From an uncultured Christensenella sp. (GTDB lineage: Bacteria > Bacillota > Clostridia > Christensenellales > UBA1242), in assembly GCA_949295755.1 (NCBI GenBank), contig CASFMG010000124.1, positions 1 through 8,303 of the forward strand: a stretch of 8,303 bases of DNA, written 5' to 3'. This document shows, piece after piece, positions 6,992-8,303 of the stretch (within the stretch, counting starts at the first letter, position 1; each line of letters starts with the position of its first letter). The translations under genes were made by a program, and so were the position numbers. The notes under the pieces were generated by a model that saw only the letters and a list, made by a program, of their open reading frames with translations, searched no databases and had not been told where the DNA came from.

Positions 6992-7020
6992 TTGTCAAAA
7001 TTAAATTTATGTGGTATCTT
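6992..7020 (+). promoter_or_regulatory. candidate extended -10 promoter of ylxM-ffh
   Basis: TTGTCA (6992-6997) lies 17 bases before TATCTT (7015-7020), and TG at 7012-7013 one base before the hexamer forms an extended -10. Transcription would start near 7027, leaving about 27 untranslated bases. These contain a weak hairpin (AAGTA at 7029-7033, TACTT at 7038-7042) of uncertain meaning. The promoter implies that ylxM-ffh is transcribed independently of lepA-hemW, although I see no convincing terminator after hemW. Confidence 0.55.
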
Positions 7021-7045
7021 TTAGTGTAAAGTAATTTTACTTAAC

Positions 7046-7050
7046 AGGTG
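7046..7050 (+). promoter_or_regulatory. ribosome binding site that decides the ylxM start
   Basis: AGGTG matches part of the anti-Shine-Dalgarno complement and lies three bases before ATG 7054. A possible upstream GTG start at 7048 is inside this site and would leave no ribosome binding site of its own, so ATG 7054 is preferred. Confidence 0.55.
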
Positions 7051-7053
7051 CTT

Positions 7054-7359
7054 ATGAGTGTTGAAGAAACAATAAAATTAAGTGAACTTTTAGATTTGTA
7101 TGGAGAACTGCTTTCAAACAAGCAAAAACAAGTGCTAAACAATTATATTAACAATGATATGTCGCTTGCCGAGATTGCTGAAAATGAAGATGTTACAAGA
7201 GTTGCTGTTTTAGACGCAATAAAAAAAGCCAAACAAAAACTTTTTGACTATGAAAACAAACTAAAACTATACAAAATAAAATCTCAACTTAAAAATTTAT
7301 TACAATCAAACGAAAAAGATTTAAAAAGTAAAATTACAAAAATTTTGGAGGACTTATAA
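7054..7359 (+). CDS. ylxM: YlxM/p13-like helix-turn-helix protein associated with the signal recognition particle
   Basis: YlxM is a small protein encoded next to ffh in many Firmicutes; in streptococci it has been linked to signal recognition particle assembly or GTPase modulation. From ATG 7054 it has 101 residues, normal for the family. The N-terminal part reads 'LSELLDLYGELLSNKQKQVLNNYINNDMSLAEIAE', followed by 'VTRVAVLDAIKKAKQKLFDYENKL', matching the sigma-70 region 4-like helix-turn-helix (about residues 17-60) of the UPF0122 family. The recognition helix has TRVAV where many members have SRQAV, a mild divergence. The Lys-rich C-terminal third is probably helical. Its stop codon TAA shares one base with the ffh ATG (TAATG), and the ffh ribosome binding site lies within its last codons, so translation of the two is probably coupled. 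The family assignment is strong; the molecular role is less well established. Confidence 0.92.
   Translation: MSVEETIKLSELLDLYGELLSNKQKQVLNNYINNDMSLAEIAENEDVTRVAVLDAIKKAKQKLFDYENKLKLYKIKSQLKNLLQSNEKDLKSKITKILEDL
7347..7351 (+). promoter_or_regulatory. ribosome binding site of ffh within the end of ylxM
   Basis: GGAGG, the strongest such site in the window, sits in the last codons of ylxM and seven bases before the ffh ATG at 7359. Ribosomes could thus initiate on ffh directly as well as by termination-reinitiation at TAATG. Confidence 0.8.
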
Positions 7360-8303
7360 TGGCATTGTTTGGAAGTTTAACAGAAAAGATGTCACACATA
7401 TTTTCTAAACTTACAAAAAGAGGAAAACTTACTGAACTTGAAATTAAAGAAGCAATGAGAGAAGTTAAACTCGCACTTTTGGAGGCCGATGTTAATTATC
7501 TTGTTGTTAAAGATTTTATTAAAAAAGTTTCTGAAAAAGCAGTTGGAGATACTGTTTTAAAAAGTTTAACTCCTGGTCAGCAGGTTATTAAAATTGTAAA
7601 CGAAGAACTTACAAATTTAATGAGCAGTCCAAACCAAAAGTTAGTTGTTGCATCTAATCCACCAACAATAATTATGATGTGTGGGCTTCAAGGTGCAGGC
7701 AAAACAACAATGTGTGCAAAACTAGGTGCATACCTAAAAAAGTCTGGCAAAAAACCACTTTTAGTTGCTTGTGATATCTATAGACCTGCAGCAATAAATC
7801 AATTAAAAGTTGTTGGAAGTCAAGCAAGAGTTGATGTATTTGAAAAAGGTACACAAAATCCCGTTAAAACTGCAAAAGAATCTGTTGCATTTGCCTTAAA
7901 ACAAGGTTACGACACAGTAATAATTGATACTGCTGGACGACTTCATATAAATGAAGAACTTATGAATGAGTTGAAGCAAATAAAAAAAGAAGTTTGCCCA
8001 ACAGAAATTTTACTTACAGTCGATTCTATGACAGGTCAAGATGCAGTAACTGTTGCAGAGAGTTTTAACAACGATTTAGACATTACGGGAGTTATTTTAA
8101 CAAAACTTGATGGCGATACTCGTGGTGGAGCAGCACTTTCTATCAAAGCAATAACAAATAAACCGATCAAATTTTGTGGTGTAGGCGAAAAAATAGGAGA
8201 CATTGAACCTTTTTATGCCGACAGAATTGCTTCTAGAATACTTGGAATGGGTGATGTTTTGAGTTTGATAGAAAAAGCACAAGAACAAGTAAGCGAAGAA
8301 GAG
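7359..8303 (+). CDS. ffh: signal recognition particle protein Ffh (SRP54 family), 3' end outside the window
   Basis: Ffh is the GTPase of the bacterial signal recognition particle. With 4.5S RNA it binds signal sequences of nascent membrane and secreted proteins and docks with FtsY at the membrane. The visible 315 residues cover the helical N domain (about 1-95, with 'REVKLALLEADVN' and 'SLTPGQQVIKIV') and the whole G domain: G1 GLQGAGKTT (109-117), DIYRPAA (139-145), G3 DTAGR (190-194), G4 TKLDG (248-252) and GVGEKIGDIEPF (274-285). The frame is still open at the edge, just after 'GMGDVLSLIEKAQE', the linker into the Met-rich M domain, so the RNA- and signal-binding part is not seen. Typical full length is about 440-450 residues. 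The protein closely resembles Bacillus Ffh. It overlaps the ylxM stop by one base. No 4.5S RNA gene lies in the window. Confidence 0.97.
   Translation, partial: MALFGSLTEKMSHIFSKLTKRGKLTELEIKEAMREVKLALLEADVNYLVVKDFIKKVSEKAVGDTVLKSLTPGQQVIKIVNEELTNLMSSPNQKLVVASNPPTIIMMCGLQGAGKTTMCAKLGAYLKKSGKKPLLVACDIYRPAAINQLKVVGSQARVDVFEKGTQNPVKTAKESVAFALKQGYDTVIIDTAGRLHINEELMNELKQIKKEVCPTEILLTVDSMTGQDAVTVAESFNNDLDITGVILTKLDGDTRGGAALSIKAITNKPIKFCGVGEKIGDIEPFYADRIASRILGMGDVLSLIEKAQEQVSEEE

Noticed and set aside
6973..7010. Direct repeat of TTAAATTTAT (6973-6982 and 7001-7010) around the ylxM -35 box
   Set aside because: It is only ten bases, entirely A/T, in A+T-rich DNA, and one copy overlaps the hemW stop; chance is the simplest explanation.
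7048..7050. GTG as the ylxM start codon
   Set aside because: It is part of the AGGTG ribosome binding site; ATG 7054 gives the usual N-terminus and correct placement.
1..8303. Mollicute-type genetic code (TGA read as Trp), suggested by the A+T richness and absence of TGA stops
   Set aside because: Trp codons are TGG, no conserved gene needs an internal TGA, and all reach normal length. The lack of TGA stops among seven visible ends is a small sample.
1..8303. tRNA, rRNA, 4.5S RNA, riboswitch, CRISPR or insertion-sequence features
   Set aside because: Genes fill almost the whole window, the few gaps are under 120 bases, and I saw no cloverleaf, conserved leader, regularly spaced repeat, transposase or terminal inverted repeat.

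Overview
The window is a compact stretch of a low-GC bacterial chromosome. It holds seven complete or nearly complete genes plus two cut by the window edges, and no intergenic gap reaches 120 bases. A+T richness, strong AGGAG-type ribosome binding sites, and the adjacent pairs lepA-hemW and ylxM-ffh point to a Firmicutes-type organism, probably an uncultured anaerobic Clostridia or Bacilli lineage; that placement is inference. Tryptophan is read from TGG, no gene needs TGA as sense, and every visible stop is TAA or TAG, so the standard bacterial code fits.

Left part (1-3221, + strand): the 3' portion of a very Asn/Lys-rich protein that I cannot assign firmly. Its pattern resembles the non-catalytic parts of GH94 (cellobiose phosphorylase-like) proteins with no room for the catalytic barrel. 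It is followed by rarA, an AAA+ ATPase of replication-fork maintenance, and a metallo-beta-lactamase-fold hydrolase 13 bases downstream with its own strong ribosome binding site. A perfect 14-bp hairpin then serves as a shared terminator for this run and for the convergent glycerophosphodiester phosphodiesterase gene.

Middle (3223-6976): the phosphodiesterase gene (- strand) and lepA (+ strand) are divergent. They share a 114-base AT-rich region with recognisable promoters in each direction, and a perfect 14-bp palindrome overlaps the - strand promoter. lepA (elongation factor 4) overlaps or nearly abuts hemW (radical-SAM heme chaperone), implying one transcript.

Right part (6977-8303): a good extended -10 promoter drives ylxM, whose stop codon overlaps the ffh start (TAATG). 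ffh, the signal recognition particle GTPase, runs off the right edge before its RNA- and signal-binding M domain.

Most content is housekeeping: replication repair, translation, protein targeting and lipid-headgroup turnover. I see no mobile element, CRISPR array, tRNA, rRNA or riboswitch. The least explained item is the protein at the left edge; other points worth a look are the divergent-promoter palindrome, the shared terminator and the composition contrast between neighbouring genes.
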